From an uncultured Clostridium sp. (GTDB lineage Bacteria > Bacillota > Clostridia > TANB77 > CAG-508), in NCBI GenBank assembly GCA_948471055.1, contig CAOKQZ010000021.1, forward strand, positions 1-38,781: a stretch of 38,781 bases of DNA, in the 5' to 3' direction. Made by a program: the position numbers and the translations under genes. The notes beneath the pieces are model-generated. The model saw only the letters and a list, made by a program, of their open reading frames with translations. It had not been told where the DNA came from and ran no database searches. This document shows, in pieces, positions 1 to 7,893 of the stretch (its first letter is position 1; each line of letters begins with the position of its first letter).

Positions 1-271
1 CCTGTAAAATTCTCTTTAATTCTTCATCATGTTTTGAATAATATTGAAGAATTAATCTATACAGTAATGTGATTGAATCGCCTTGTTTTATAACAGGATA
101 GTTCCAATTATTCAAAGTAATTTCTTTTAGTGATAGTTGACTGATTAAAAATCTAATTAAAGAATAATCACAGTCTATAAATGCAACAGTCTCTTCTGTA
201 AATTCTCCCTTTTTGTCATTTATTGCTTTTACTACTATTATTTCATCATTTATATTTTCAAATATATTCAT
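1..271 (-). CDS. Partial protein of unknown function, runs off the left edge
   Basis: An open frame starts with ATG at 271 (MNIFENINDEIIVVKAIN...) and stays open to the window edge, about 90 residues visible. It is mixed alpha/beta in composition, with no membrane segment and no motif I recognise. A terminator lies between it and the next minus-strand gene upstream, so it is probably transcribed separately. The C-terminus is missing, so no function can be given. Confidence 0.6.
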   Translation of the reverse strand, partial: MNIFENINDEIIVVKAINDKKGEFTEETVAFIDCDYSLIRFLISQLSLKEITLNNWNYPVIKQGDSITLLYRLILQYYSKHDEELKRILQ

Positions 272-335
272 TTAATTACCACCTTTATACATTTTTGTAA
301 TGAAATGTATAAAATGACAGTAATAAAATTACACA

Positions 336-370
336 TAAAAAATGCTTAGCCTATATAAAAGCTAAGTATT
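336..370 (-). terminator. Rho-independent terminator
   Basis: A 10-bp inverted repeat (341-350 with 361-370, one G-T pair, 10-base loop) is followed on the minus strand by a run of six T. It lies downstream of the small gene ending at 454. Confidence 0.65.
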
Positions 371-453
371 TTTAAAATATTGGATTTGTTTACATTAATG
401 AATAATTTACTACTTATCTTTTTATCATTTCATTAATGTATACTTAAGGTTTG

Positions 454-714
454 TTAAAATTGCCCTGCATGACCTCCCTCCCATGGTCTTCGAAAAGCAT
501 AACCTACTGGGATTGGTCCTCCATACAATTTTCTTTGCGAATTCCATGAGGTCATGGTTCGCTTTGTCGTCCATAAAGTATTGCTTCTACTAGCACCACG
601 GAATTCTCTTACTGTAAGGGTTCGACCTGTATTATATGGCATTGCTTCCGACAAATCTCGATAATATATTTCCATACGATCTGTATCGTTATTATATACA
701 ATAATTTTTGCCAT
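454..714 (-). pseudogene. Truncated N-terminal fragment of a peptidoglycan-hydrolase-like protein
   Basis: The reading frame gives 86 residues from ATG 714, behind a clear AGAGGTGA ribosome site (a longer upstream extension of the frame is not supported). The sequence MAKIIVYNNDTDRMEIYY and the later PIPVGYAFRRPWEGGH resemble, from memory, the start of clostridial cell-wall proteins that continue well past the GGH motif (typically with SQHYAGVAFD). Here the frame stops five codons after GGH, so the downstream catalytic part is missing. It could instead be a short stand-alone protein. No CGG codon is involved in this break. Confidence 0.5.
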
Positions 715-822
715 GAAATCACCTCTACTTATTTTATGACTACCTAATAGAATATGTGATTTTAAATGGCGAAAAGCCAATTACAAGTCCATACTTCTCT
801 TGTAATTGACTTTTCTTATAGA

Positions 823-1125
823 TTACAAATTTGCGATGTCCTCCTTTGTGATACCAAACATATCGCAAAGAACAGCTACTTTCTGTCTTAAATAGTCTTC
901 TTTACTCACTAATACTTTGTAATAGAAAACTCTTCCGATTCGATAGCACTCTAAATATCCTTTTCCTCTCAGTCTAGTAAGGAAAGTGCTCACCGTTTGC
1001 GATTTCCACTCTTGATCAAACCGCCTGTTTACTGCTTCCGTAATCGGCAACAAGGATTCTTCTTCTCCTTTGTCCCAAATCACCGACATCACCATTTCTT
1101 CACATTTTGTCATTAACTCCATCAT
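823..1125 (-). CDS. BlaI/MecI-family transcriptional regulator
   Basis: A 100-residue winged-helix protein. The core KSQTVSTFLTRLRGKGYLEC matches the recognition helix and wing start of BlaI/MecI/CopY regulators, which bind palindromic operators and repress beta-lactamase or copper genes. The family is usually about 120 residues; the C-terminal dimerisation part here is short. Start ATG 1125 follows GGAGG. It has its own well-formed promoter, and no BlaR1-type sensor is adjacent. Codon 35 is CGG (1023-1021) and must be read in frame as one ordinary codon, because the downstream helix is intact in the zero frame. This makes it the counterexample to the prophage CGG rule. Confidence 0.85.
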   Translation of the reverse strand: MMELMTKCEEMVMSVIWDKGEEESLLPITEAVNRRFDQEWKSQTVSTFLTRLRGKGYLECYRIGRVFYYKVLVSKEDYLRQKVAVLCDMFGITKEDIANL

Positions 1126-1174
1126 TGTCCCTCCATTTTAATGTAATCTATTATTTTGCAAAGTGCCTATCTAT

Positions 1175-1203
1175 ATTATACTATATTTATACATAATTTG
1201 CAA
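1175..1203 (-). promoter_or_regulatory. Sigma-A type promoter for the BlaI-like gene
   Basis: On the minus strand TTGCAA (1203-1198) and TATAAT (1180-1175) are separated by exactly 17 bases, about 50 bases upstream of the start codon. The flanks hold a GCAAA/TTTGC inverted repeat that could be an autoregulatory operator. Confidence 0.7.
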
Positions 1204-1205
1204 AC

Positions 1206-2069
1206 TTATGTAAATTTCTCTTTTTTGTCTGTTTCAATAAACTTTAATTTCTCTATGGTTTCTTCTCCTATAATTTCATTTGCTAATTGCACTGACTCTC
1301 TATAAAATTGTATTTGTTGTTTAGAATGAGCATCTACTCCATAAAGCACTTTTACATGATATTGTGATATAATCTCCCAAAAGTTTCTGCATGGATATTC
1401 TACGTTTCCCAACTTTTTTCGTTGTTCTTCTATTGGTTGGTAATTCATTTGCTTATTTTCAAAATAGGTTTTGTTAAAAGTTCTGCCTAAATTAATTTCT
1501 AGTGGTATATCATAGTTTTGTGCTGTTTTTCCTATTTGATGAGCTACCATTTCTTCCACCTTACCAAAGCTTTTTCGACTTAACATATAAATATCTGGAT
1601 GTGCTATAATATCTGGAATGCCTTGTTTACAAGCCATATCAATATATTGTGCATAACGAAGAATTTCTTCTTCTGAAAAAGTAACTTTTGAATTTAAAAT
1701 CTTTAAGCTGTGGTTATCATCATAAATAAAATGTTGCCCTAAAATTAGCTTATCGGTTTCCTCTTTTAATTCTTTAATATTTTCCTCTTCTCCCGGTAAA
1801 TATTCTACTTCATACCCAGTTTCAATTTGTATTTTTCCAGCGTACTTTTCTTTTAATTTCTTTATACTTTCTAAATAGTCTTTTCTCTTACTATATTTCA
1901 TACGCATGTCGGTTCTCGTATCTATTTCATTTTTTTCTGGGCAATGGTCTGTAAAGGCAATCTTTTTAAAACCCATTTTAATAAATTCTTCTACATATTC
2001 CTCATCTTTCAAATTTAAGTCTGCATGTCCGCATCGATACGTATGAGTGTGATAATTAAATGTTTGCAT
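1206..2069 (-). CDS. PHP-domain phosphoesterase, histidinol-phosphatase family
   Basis: A 287-residue protein. The N-terminal YHTHTYRCGHA is PHP motif I (metal-binding HxH), FTDHCPE is the next motif, and LGQHF, IIAHPDIY and YGVDAHS supply the later histidine and aspartate ligands. PHP phosphatases of the HisK/HisJ type hydrolyse phosphate monoesters such as histidinol phosphate in the cytoplasm; no histidine biosynthesis genes are nearby, so the substrate is open. Start ATG 2069 follows AGGAGG. It is the last gene of a tight run with the YjbR and Nudix genes. Confidence 0.85.
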   Translation of the reverse strand: MQTFNYHTHTYRCGHADLNLKDEEYVEEFIKMGFKKIAFTDHCPEKNEIDTRTDMRMKYSKRKDYLESIKKLKEKYAGKIQIETGYEVEYLPGEEENIKELKEETDKLILGQHFIYDDNHSLKILNSKVTFSEEEILRYAQYIDMACKQGIPDIIAHPDIYMLSRKSFGKVEEMVAHQIGKTAQNYDIPLEINLGRTFNKTYFENKQMNYQPIEEQRKKLGNVEYPCRNFWEIISQYHVKVLYGVDAHSKQQIQFYRESVQLANEIIGEETIEKLKFIETDKKEKFT

Positions 2070-2087
2070 ACTTACTCCTCCTATCTC

Positions 2088-2417
2088 TTATTTTTTGGTT
2101 AATTCATAACTTTGTGCCATTAATTCTTTTACAATATTTTCGTCTGTATTGTCCCCTATAATAATCGTATTCCAATGTTCTTTATTCATGTGATACGCTA
2201 GAATAATATAGTCATATGCCTTTCTTAGTATATCAGAATAATCGGGAGGTGTTTTAACATTCACATACAATTTACCTTGTACTTTCATAATTAGGGCAAA
2301 CCATTTGTGATTGTTTTTATGTTTCATTGTTACAGAAAAGCGGTCTTCTGGAAAAGGATAATCTTCGTAGGTATTTGGTAATGATAACGCATATTCTATA
2401 ATCTCTTCTTTTTTCAT
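2088..2417 (-). CDS. MmcQ/YjbR family protein
   Basis: A 109-residue protein with the family pattern: a short N-terminal helix, LPNTYEDYPFPED, then KWFALI, LYVNVKTPP and a C-terminal HMNKEHWNTI segment. The family has a CyaY-like fold and is called DNA-binding by homology, but its role is not settled. Start follows GAGGG. It lies 18 bases upstream of the PHP gene and 11 bases downstream of the Nudix gene, consistent with one operon. Confidence 0.8.
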   Translation of the reverse strand: MKKEEIIEYALSLPNTYEDYPFPEDRFSVTMKHKNNHKWFALIMKVQGKLYVNVKTPPDYSDILRKAYDYIILAYHMNKEHWNTIIIGDNTDENIVKELMAQSYELTKK

Positions 2418-2428
2418 ATTTTCCCTCT

Positions 2429-2941
2429 TTATATGTTCTCTCCTATAAAATCTTTTATAATATCTTTAATATATTCCCATCTATTTTCCATAAATTGATT
2501 ATGAGCAAATAATTCTTCTATTTCTTTATAAGTCGCCCATTTAACTTCACATACTTCCTCTTCTTGCATGATAATATCTTTTAAATCAATATCTTGTTTT
2601 ATTAAATATGTATCTAGCCATACCGTTCCTGTTTTATATTGTTTTACTAACTTGATGTCTTTCATATTTAAACTAATACCAAGTTCTTCTTTTGTTTCTC
2701 TTTGAATTGTTTGTAAACTTGTTTCTCCTCTTATAACACTACCACCTGTCATTGCCCATACATTTGGTGAGTTTCTTTTTTGTGGAGAACGTTTTTGTAT
2801 TAAAATTTTATTCCCAGAATTGATAATCCATACGTCTGCACCTTGATGATAAAATCCTTCTGGTAGTAATCCTTTCTTCATTATTCTTCCTGTTTTATTC
2901 CCTTTTTCATCTAATATATCCCATACTTCTTCCATTAACAT
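2429..2941 (-). CDS. Nudix hydrolase
   Basis: A 170-residue protein. The Nudix box GX5EX7REUXEEXGU is complete: G-SVIRG-E-TSLQTIQ-RETKEELGI, around residues 68-90. Nudix enzymes hydrolyse nucleoside diphosphates linked to another group. The N-terminal EVWDILDEKGNKTGR resembles the isopentenyl-diphosphate-isomerase-like or housecleaning subgroup. Two in-frame starts, ATG 2941 and ATG 2935, follow the AGGAG site; either may be used. First gene of the three-gene run ending with the PHP gene. Confidence 0.88.
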   Translation of the reverse strand: MLMEEVWDILDEKGNKTGRIMKKGLLPEGFYHQGADVWIINSGNKILIQKRSPQKRNSPNVWAMTGGSVIRGETSLQTIQRETKEELGISLNMKDIKLVKQYKTGTVWLDTYLIKQDIDLKDIIMQEEEVCEVKWATYKEIEELFAHNQFMENRWEYIKDIIKDFIGENI

Positions 2942-2956
2942 TTCTCTCCTAACTGA

Positions 2957-3094
2957 TTATCCATTAATTACATTTTCTATTTCCTGAAAACTAGAATTGT
3001 CTGTTAGTACAATATCAAATGTTGACTTATATAATTCTAAGTTTTCCTTTGTTAACTTTATACTATCTACTTTTTTTGAATTAATATATTTCAA
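2957..3094 (-). CDS. Small protein, possible remnant of a nucleotide-kinase-like gene
   Basis: A 45-residue frame starts at TTG 3094, seven bases after a very strong GGGGG-type ribosome site. The C-terminal FDIVLTDNSSFQEIENVI resembles the tail of cytidylate/dephospho-CoA-kinase-like proteins, but the P-loop part is absent. It is either a decayed remnant or a genuine small gene. The strong ribosome site and non-ATG start are the only support for expression. Confidence 0.45.
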   Translation of the reverse strand: MKYINSKKVDSIKLTKENLELYKSTFDIVLTDNSSFQEIENVING

Positions 3095-3112
3095 TTTATA
3101 TCCCCCTTAATA

Positions 3113-3517
3113 TTAGTTCATAATTATACTCTCAAAAAATCTTTCTTGAAATTCTGTCAATGCTCGAATTTCAGTATTTGTATAATTTTTATTTTCTGGT
3201 ACTAAAACTAATTTATCATCATTATCATTTAATCTATGTATTACTGCTATACATTTTCCTGTAAAACTTTCTGCGGGTTCAAAAATTCCTAATATGTAGC
3301 AATCTAATTCTTCTCCATCTCCACTTATTGTATTTGGTATATAGCCATAATTAATTGGATATATAAATCCATATTGGGGATGTTTTGAACCCATTTGTCT
3401 GTCTATTTTAGCTGTAATTGTTTTTCCTATATATGATTTTGTATCAGTTTTATTTATATCTTTATCTGGAAATAACTTTTTTAATTTTTCAAATTCTTCT
3501 ATTTTTCTAAATTCCAT
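3113..3517 (-). CDS. Short inorganic-pyrophosphatase-family protein
   Basis: A 134-residue protein. The block GSKHPQYGFIYPINYGYIPN followed by GDGEELDCYILG matches the core of family I pyrophosphatases, where the aspartates and glutamates bind metal and pyrophosphate. It is shorter than the usual 170-180 residues and belongs to the compact Firmicutes variant. Start ATG 3517 follows GGAG. Whether it is an active pyrophosphatase is not shown by the sequence. Confidence 0.75.
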   Translation of the reverse strand: MEFRKIEEFEKLKKLFPDKDINKTDTKSYIGKTITAKIDRQMGSKHPQYGFIYPINYGYIPNTISGDGEELDCYILGIFEPAESFTGKCIAVIHRLNDNDDKLVLVPENKNYTNTEIRALTEFQERFFESIIMN

Positions 3518-3611
3518 TATTCTCCAATCTTTACTATATCTAGTAACTCTCTTTATTTATATTACAGTTTTACAATTTTTTATAGTATTTTACAAATAAT
3601 TACAAAACTAT

Positions 3612-3998
3612 TTATATGCTTACATATTTTTGATTCTTATGATTTGGTTTTTCTGGTATAGTCATCTGTAACAATTCTTTTTCTAATAAAGGTTTTAAGT
3701 ATAGCATTGTAAAGTTTCTTGCATGTTTATATTCCATATATTCCATTATTTCTTTTTTGCTATGTGGTTCTTTACAAAATTCTAATATCTTTATTTCTTG
3801 TTCATTTAACTTAGTCGGTTCTTGGTCGGTTCTTGGTCGGTCTTTTATCTCATTTTCAAATCCATCATGTACAAATATTGTCGTAATAAAATAATCTACT
3901 TCTATTCCTAATTTTCCATCACTTAAATAATAACCTTTAAAAAAATTATTACATTCAAAATCTGGTGTTTTAGGAAACTTTTTAACATAACTATTCAT
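3612..3998 (-). CDS. C-terminal winged-helix domain of an AlbA_2/RecG-like (Fic-type C-terminal) protein
   Basis: A 128-residue protein. The stretch EPTKLNEQEIKILEFC, then HSKKEIMEYMEYKHARNF and LKPLLEKELLQMTIPEKPNH, matches the C-terminal winged helix found at the end of large putative DNA-binding 'RecG-like' or Fic-type transcriptional proteins. The N-terminal ATPase-like or Fic part is absent, so this looks like a truncated or independently retained C-terminal piece. It starts at ATG 3998 behind AGGAG. The repeated DRPRTDQEPT linker comes from a short direct repeat in the DNA (tcggttcttgg, twice). Confidence 0.55.
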   Translation of the reverse strand: MNSYVKKFPKTPDFECNNFFKGYYLSDGKLGIEVDYFITTIFVHDGFENEIKDRPRTDQEPTKLNEQEIKILEFCKEPHSKKEIMEYMEYKHARNFTMLYLKPLLEKELLQMTIPEKPNHKNQKYVSI

Positions 3999-4013
3999 TA
4001 ATATTCTCCTATT

Positions 4014-4436
4014 CTATTTCATATAATCTCTAATTTTAAATAATAATTTATCATTTAATACTTCTGTTGAAGCAAAGTTACTTAAAGTATTATTATCTTT
4101 CCACTCCATATCAAATAAATTTATCACTTTGTCATATCTTGGAAAAGCATGATAATGAACAAATGGATCTTTCATCATCATAATCATATAATTAAACTTT
4201 ATTGCTCCAAACTTCTCTCTACACAATTCTTCATACCATTTTATTACTTCTGGAAATTCAGCACCTTCTTCTGGTAACATTCCACTAACATTTTCTGTTT
4301 CTCTCTTTAATAAAATAACTACATCTCCTAATGTTGTTTGCTTTTGTCTAATACAAACAATCCAATACTTAAACTCTTTTATGCACAGCTCCTCTGGTCT
4401 AAATTTTTTCATAAATTCTAAATTTTCCACTTTCAT
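4014..4436 (-). CDS. HIT-like (histidine triad) family protein
   Basis: A 140-residue protein. FNYMIMMMKDPFVHYHAFPRY near residues 80-100 is the HIT-like motif (HxHxxP version of the HxHxH nucleotide-binding triad). The preceding CIRQKQTTLGDVVILLKRE and PEEGAEFPEVIKWYEE match bacterial HIT hydrolases. These act on nucleotidyl phosphates such as Ap4A. Start ATG 4436 follows GGGAG. It is six bases downstream of the MBL-fold gene, suggesting co-transcription. Confidence 0.65.
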   Translation of the reverse strand: MKVENLEFMKKFRPEELCIKEFKYWIVCIRQKQTTLGDVVILLKRETENVSGMLPEEGAEFPEVIKWYEELCREKFGAIKFNYMIMMMKDPFVHYHAFPRYDKVINLFDMEWKDNNTLSNFASTEVLNDKLLFKIRDYMK

Positions 4437-4442
4437 ATCTCC

Positions 4443-5249
4443 CTATAAAATTATTTCTTCAAAATCATTTGGAACATATACATTTCCTGCAAAATTCTCT
4501 TTAGCTTCTTTTATATATAATCCTTTTCTATCTTTTCCTAAATTTTCCTGTGTATGCCATAATACTAAATTCTTTGCACCTATATTTTGTGCTTTTATGC
4601 TTGCAGATTTTACTGTGTCATGGTTCTTCTCTCTTGGTTTATATTTATCTGATTCAGTTTCTAAACAAAATGCTTCATGTAACAAATAATCTACATTTCT
4701 TACATCATTATATAATTTTTCATCTAACGGTTCATCTCCTAAAAAAGCAAGTGTTTTTCTATTATTCAATGTTGTCTTAAATCCATATTGTTTATCACTT
4801 TTTGAAATAATATCTAAAAACTCTAATTCATAATTTAAAATTTTAACTTTTTGATGGTTATTTACAATATTAATAAAGATTCTTTTATCAATAAATTGTT
4901 GTTGACTTTTTCTTAACAAAGTATGTATTTGTTCTCTTATAATTTTTGCTACTTCATCATGACAATATATATTTAAAGTTCCTTCATAAGTACCCTTTTG
5001 CATTGCTAAATCTACAAATCTATATATCCATAACATCCCAAATAGATGATCAATATGTTTATGTGATATAAATATATTATGAATTTTAGTTAAATCTATA
5101 TTTACCTTTTTAAATTGTCCTAATATTCTATTTCCTCCACCTGTATCTACTAATAAATATTCTTTATTATTATCTTCCAATACAAAACAAGTATTAAAAT
5201 TTTCTATAACACTTGCTGTCCCTGTTCCTAAAACTATGATTTTTTCCAT
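4443..5249 (-). CDS. MBL-fold metallo-hydrolase (RNase Z-like)
   Basis: A 268-residue protein. VLGTGTAS at the N-terminus, LLVDTGGG and the metal-binding SHKHIDH near residue 64 are the diagnostic metallo-beta-lactamase-fold motifs. LAFLGDEP supplies the later aspartate, and LHEAF and LVLWHTQE the last conserved strands, as in RNase Z/ElaC-like hydrolases. It could process RNA 3' ends or hydrolyse small esters; the sequence does not decide. Start ATG 5249 follows GGAGATGAG. Confidence 0.85.
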   Translation of the reverse strand: MEKIIVLGTGTASVIENFNTCFVLEDNNKEYLLVDTGGGNRILGQFKKVNIDLTKIHNIFISHKHIDHLFGMLWIYRFVDLAMQKGTYEGTLNIYCHDEVAKIIREQIHTLLRKSQQQFIDKRIFINIVNNHQKVKILNYELEFLDIISKSDKQYGFKTTLNNRKTLAFLGDEPLDEKLYNDVRNVDYLLHEAFCLETESDKYKPREKNHDTVKSASIKAQNIGAKNLVLWHTQENLGKDRKGLYIKEAKENFAGNVYVPNDFEEIIL

Positions 5250-5299
5250 TTAATTCTCATCTCCAATTATTTATTTTGCTATCATTTTAACATAAATAG

Positions 5300-5331
5300 C
5301 AAAAAAAAGAAAGTGCTTTTCCAAACACTTC
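5300..5331 (-). terminator. Probable terminator upstream of the MBL-fold gene
   Basis: An imperfect hairpin (about 5311-5331, AAGTG/CACTT extended by a TTT/AAA inner stem) is followed on the minus strand by a T-rich run to about 5300. It would end transcription of the small frame ending at 5378. Confidence 0.5.
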
Positions 5332-5377
5332 CAATTAAGTTTTATCTCCAAACATTTATAAAATTTTCTTATCAAAA

Positions 5378-5549
5378 TTATACTACTCCACACACCATAT
5401 CAACTTCTATCGTTACCTTAATTTTATTATTTTCTACTCTTTTAGTCTTATTTTTACCTTTTCTCTCAAAACTAATAAAATCCTCAAATGCACTAAACTC
5501 AACTATTTCATCGAGTCTTTTAGATATAGCACCGAGCAACACTCCACAT
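5378..5549 (-). other. Possible small gene that would need a +1 shift at CGG
   Basis: ATG 5549 opens MWSVA and then meets CGG at 5534-5532 followed by an early stop. Skipping the C gives a 56-residue protein (MWSVAGAISKRLDEIVEF...) ending at 5378. The alternative is an unshifted frame using GTG, TTG or ATT upstream, which also reads the same C-terminal part. There is no clear ribosome site for the ATG, so this is only a candidate eighth site of the CGG phenomenon. Apart from this frame, the gap 5550-5678 shows nothing else. Confidence 0.25.
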
Positions 5550-5678
5550 GGTTTGTAAATTAGACTACTTTAACTTATCTAATTTTATTACATTTTATCA
5601 TATCTTTGTATATCAATAATATCAGCATCTTGCAAGAAACTGTTTATTATATTTTGTTTTAATTCAATTTTTTATATT

Positions 5679-5855
5679 TTATTCTAACTTATGTATGGTT
5701 GACAAATCGTTGACATTGTCAACATTTCTGTTAGAATTAAAACCTTCCAATATCCCTCTTCTATAAACTTCATAGGAATACTTATTTAATATTTTTGCAA
5801 TTATTCTATATAGCAATTTATCATCTTTATAAAATATAGTTACTTTACATCTCAT
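5679..5855 (-). CDS. Small protein of unknown function
   Basis: A 58-residue frame (MRCKVTIFYKDDKLLYRIIA...) starts at ATG 5855, eight bases after a perfect AGGAGG. A TATAAT-like -10 element lies about 50 bases further upstream, near 5900. The protein is basic; the tail has the palindromic codon stretch GTTGACAATGTCAAC. It is not a family I recognise; its strong ribosome site makes it a real gene candidate. Confidence 0.6.
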   Translation of the reverse strand: MRCKVTIFYKDDKLLYRIIAKILNKYSYEVYRRGILEGFNSNRNVDNVNDLSTIHKLE

Positions 5856-6004
5856 AAATATTTCCTCCTATTGATAATATCTAGAGATATCTCTGTATAT
5901 ATTATACCATATTATGTAAATAAAAATAACTATACTGGAAGTTAGATATTTTTTCATTTTTCCGTTGATATAACAATATTACAAAATTCTACATTTTTCT
6001 ACAT

Positions 6005-6172
6005 CTATTTCAAATCTTTTATTAGCTCATCTATATATTCACTTGAAGGATCTATTTTGTTACTGACCTCTGCTTTTTTTCCTTTAATATAGTTCAAAGC
6101 CTTTTGATATTCCTCTTTATTTATATAATTAGTTATAGCATCTAACATTTCTACAATGTCCTTATTTTCCAC
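6005..6172 (-). CDS. Small helical protein of unknown function
   Basis: A 55-residue frame starts at GTG 6172 after AGAGGTG: MENKDIVEMLDAITNYINKE... It is charged and probably all helical, with a second segment SEYIDELIKDLK typical of small antitoxin-like or regulatory proteins. No function can be assigned. A minus-strand promoter-like sequence lies about 35 bases upstream. Confidence 0.55.
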   Translation of the reverse strand: MENKDIVEMLDAITNYINKEEYQKALNYIKGKKAEVSNKIDPSSEYIDELIKDLK

Positions 6173-6204
6173 AATATACACCTCTTCTATTCTAATCTGA
6201 GTAT

Positions 6205-6231
6205 ATTATAACACAAGTATCTATATTTCAA
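6205..6231 (-). promoter_or_regulatory. Putative promoter for the 55-residue protein
   Basis: On the minus strand TTGAAA (6231-6226) and an extended -10 TGTTATAAT (TATAAT at 6210-6205) are separated by 15 bases, somewhat short, but the TGn extension compensates. Confidence 0.45.
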
Positions 6232-6318
6232 TATAGTTATTTTGAATTTAAGTCAAATTGCGGATAGTTAAATTTTTCGTTACTTTCTTTTAAAATAGTT
6301 ATATCAGGAGGTGTTAAG

Positions 6319-6534
6319 ATGATACAAATACAAGTAAAAGAATTATTGAAAAAACAAAAGAAAACAAAATATTGGTTTGTAAAAAATATGGAAGGAGGCT
6401 ATCAATCTCTTACACGAATGATGGAAAATAAAACAACTAGTATTCGTTTTGATACACTTGAAAAAATGTGTGATATTTTTGATTGCGATGTTTCGGATAT
6501 TATTGTTAGAAAGAAAGGAAAGAATAAAAAATGA
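6319..6534 (+). CDS. Small XRE-type helix-turn-helix regulator (YozG-like)
   Basis: A 71-residue protein on the plus strand, start ATG 6319 behind AGGAGGTG. The layout (VKELLKKQKKTKYWFVKNM, then SLTRMMENKTTSIRFDTLEKMCDIFDCDVSDII) is the compact XRE HTH: helices 2-3 in the middle and the conserved 'L..ICDIFDC.V.DII' helix at the end. Such proteins act as small repressors. It is one of the few plus-strand genes, between the host-side genes and the prophage lysis genes, and overlaps the next gene by ATGA. Confidence 0.85.
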   Translation: MIQIQVKELLKKQKKTKYWFVKNMEGGYQSLTRMMENKTTSIRFDTLEKMCDIFDCDVSDIIVRKKGKNKK

Positions 6535-6704
6535 GTAATTTTTTAATTGAATACAAAAGTAAAAAGAAACAAAGGCTTAATAAGAAAAATATTATTGAAA
6601 GCTGTGTCAATGAAATCAAGAATATAGACTTATTAAATACCTCTGTTTCAGAACTATATCGTTCTATTAATAATATACAACAAAAATTGAAAACTATGCA
6701 ATAA
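6531..6704 (+). CDS. Small lysine-rich protein coupled to the HTH regulator
   Basis: A 57-residue frame (MSNFLIEYKSKKKQRLNKKN...) whose ATG overlaps the HTH gene stop as ATGA, implying translational coupling. It is basic and helical, ending SVSELYRSINNIQQKLKTMQ. Family unknown; the overlap and the terminator just after it make it a likely real second gene of a two-gene operon. Confidence 0.6.
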   Translation: MSNFLIEYKSKKKQRLNKKNIIESCVNEIKNIDLLNTSVSELYRSINNIQQKLKTMQ

Positions 6705-6718
6705 TAAGAAAATATTAA

Positions 6719-6775
6719 AAAACCGCTAAAAAATCAAGCCTCGACGTTTCGATTTAAGCGGTTTTATTTTTTTAT
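6719..6775. terminator. Bidirectional terminator between the HTH pair and the endolysin
   Basis: Arms AAAACCGCT (6719-6727) and AGCGGTTTT (6757-6765) pair over 9 bp; a T-rich run follows on both strands. It closes the plus-strand HTH operon and the minus-strand lysis genes, which converge here. This is the most natural left limit of the visible prophage genes, though I see no clear att core. Confidence 0.75.
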
Positions 6776-6818
6776 TTGATAATTTATATGGCTTAAAATC
6801 ATTGATTTTTCATACTTT

Positions 6819-7794
6819 TTATTGTATATCTGACTTATAAACCCATGAATAGATTTCTTTTAATAATACACCATCTGGATGCGTATTTCCGCTTCCAACT
6901 TGCATTATGGTATAGGTTTTTCCTTTTATTGAATTTGGTATTGTTTGTCCTGTGCAATACTTACTTGCACTTGTTTTTAATGTTACTTTTTGACCTTTTG
7001 AATAATTGGTTACTGGTGCTGCAGGTGTAGCATTGTTCGTTGTTCCTACCTTTTGAGTGTAATCTAAACAAATCCATCCTGCACCGCTTTTCAATTTTCC
7101 CCAATTTCCTGATGTTTCTACTATTGTATATGTACCTTTATCTCTAATACAACCTACTATTGCATTATTTGTTCCTGCTCCACTTCTTATGTTTAATGCA
7201 TCTGCAGTTACTTTTACTAAATAGCCATTTGAATTTGTATTCGGTGTATTATTGGATGTATTTGTAGTAGTTGATGTATTTCCATCTAATTTTGCATTAA
7301 CTGTATCCGCTAATTCTTGGAATCTACTTTGTAGATATTTACCGAGGACAACTTGTGTTTGCAAACATATTGTGTCTTGTTAATGAACCATTTGGTGTTC
7401 CATCATAAGTTAATCGGAAGCCATATCTTTTACAAATGTCAACACATAAATTTACTAAAGCATTCCATGCTGCAGCAGATATTGGATAATCTCCTCCTAC
7501 AGAACTATTAGAAACTTCAATTGTTATTGCTTGACAATCGTTAGAACTAGAGCTAGATGTCCATGCTCTATTGTTTTCATCTACACAACCTACTATTCCA
7601 CCATCATTTCCTATACAGTAGTTTGCACTCGCTTGTCTATTAGGATTTTGGAATAATCTTGCACATTGTTCTCCACTTAAAACCCCTGCCATGTGATGTG
7701 GAGTTATTTTGCAAACTTTATAACCTTTTCTTCCATTTGTGTAATTACTTGCAGATGCTAATACTTGACTTTTAATTAAATTTGAAAATCCCAT
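6819..7794 (-). CDS. N-acetylmuramoyl-L-alanine amidase endolysin, split by an in-frame CGG
   Basis: Two frames form one 324-residue endolysin. The first 150 codons give an Amidase_2 domain: ITPHHMAG (zinc histidine), AITIEVSN and LTRHNMFANTSCP. Codon 151 is CGG followed directly by TAA. Reading C+GGT instead gives glycine and enters the second frame: SCP-G-KYLQ, which restores the conserved amidase CPG motif. It continues with an SH3 domain (YLVKVTADALNIRSGAG) and a C-terminal repeat domain (KVTLKTSASKYCTGQ ... SWVYKSDIQ). Without the shift, an amidase lacking wall-binding domains results. It cleaves the amide bond of peptidoglycan at lysis, with the holin upstream. Confidence 0.88.
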
Positions 7795-7868
7795 TATTCT
7801 TCTCCTCCCCCATTTGATAATTCTTCTTCCATCTCTGGTGTTAAAACAACTTCTTCGTTTTCTTCCAT
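7794..7868 (-). CDS. Small acidic protein between holin and endolysin
   Basis: A 24-residue frame, MEENEEVVLTPEMEEELSNG then GGEE, starts at ATG 7868 with GGAGG eight bases upstream. Its stop overlaps the endolysin start as TAATG. Very small acidic proteins with this VLTPEMEEELS pattern occur at this place in clostridial phages, as far as I recall; function unknown. Confidence 0.55.
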   Translation of the reverse strand: MEENEEVVLTPEMEEELSNGGGEE

Positions 7869-7893
7869 TTTGAAAACCTCCTTATAAAAAATT

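Noticed and set aside
454..714. The truncated wall-protein gene as another CGG break
   Set aside because: There is no in-frame CGG near its end; it simply stops after GGHAGQF.
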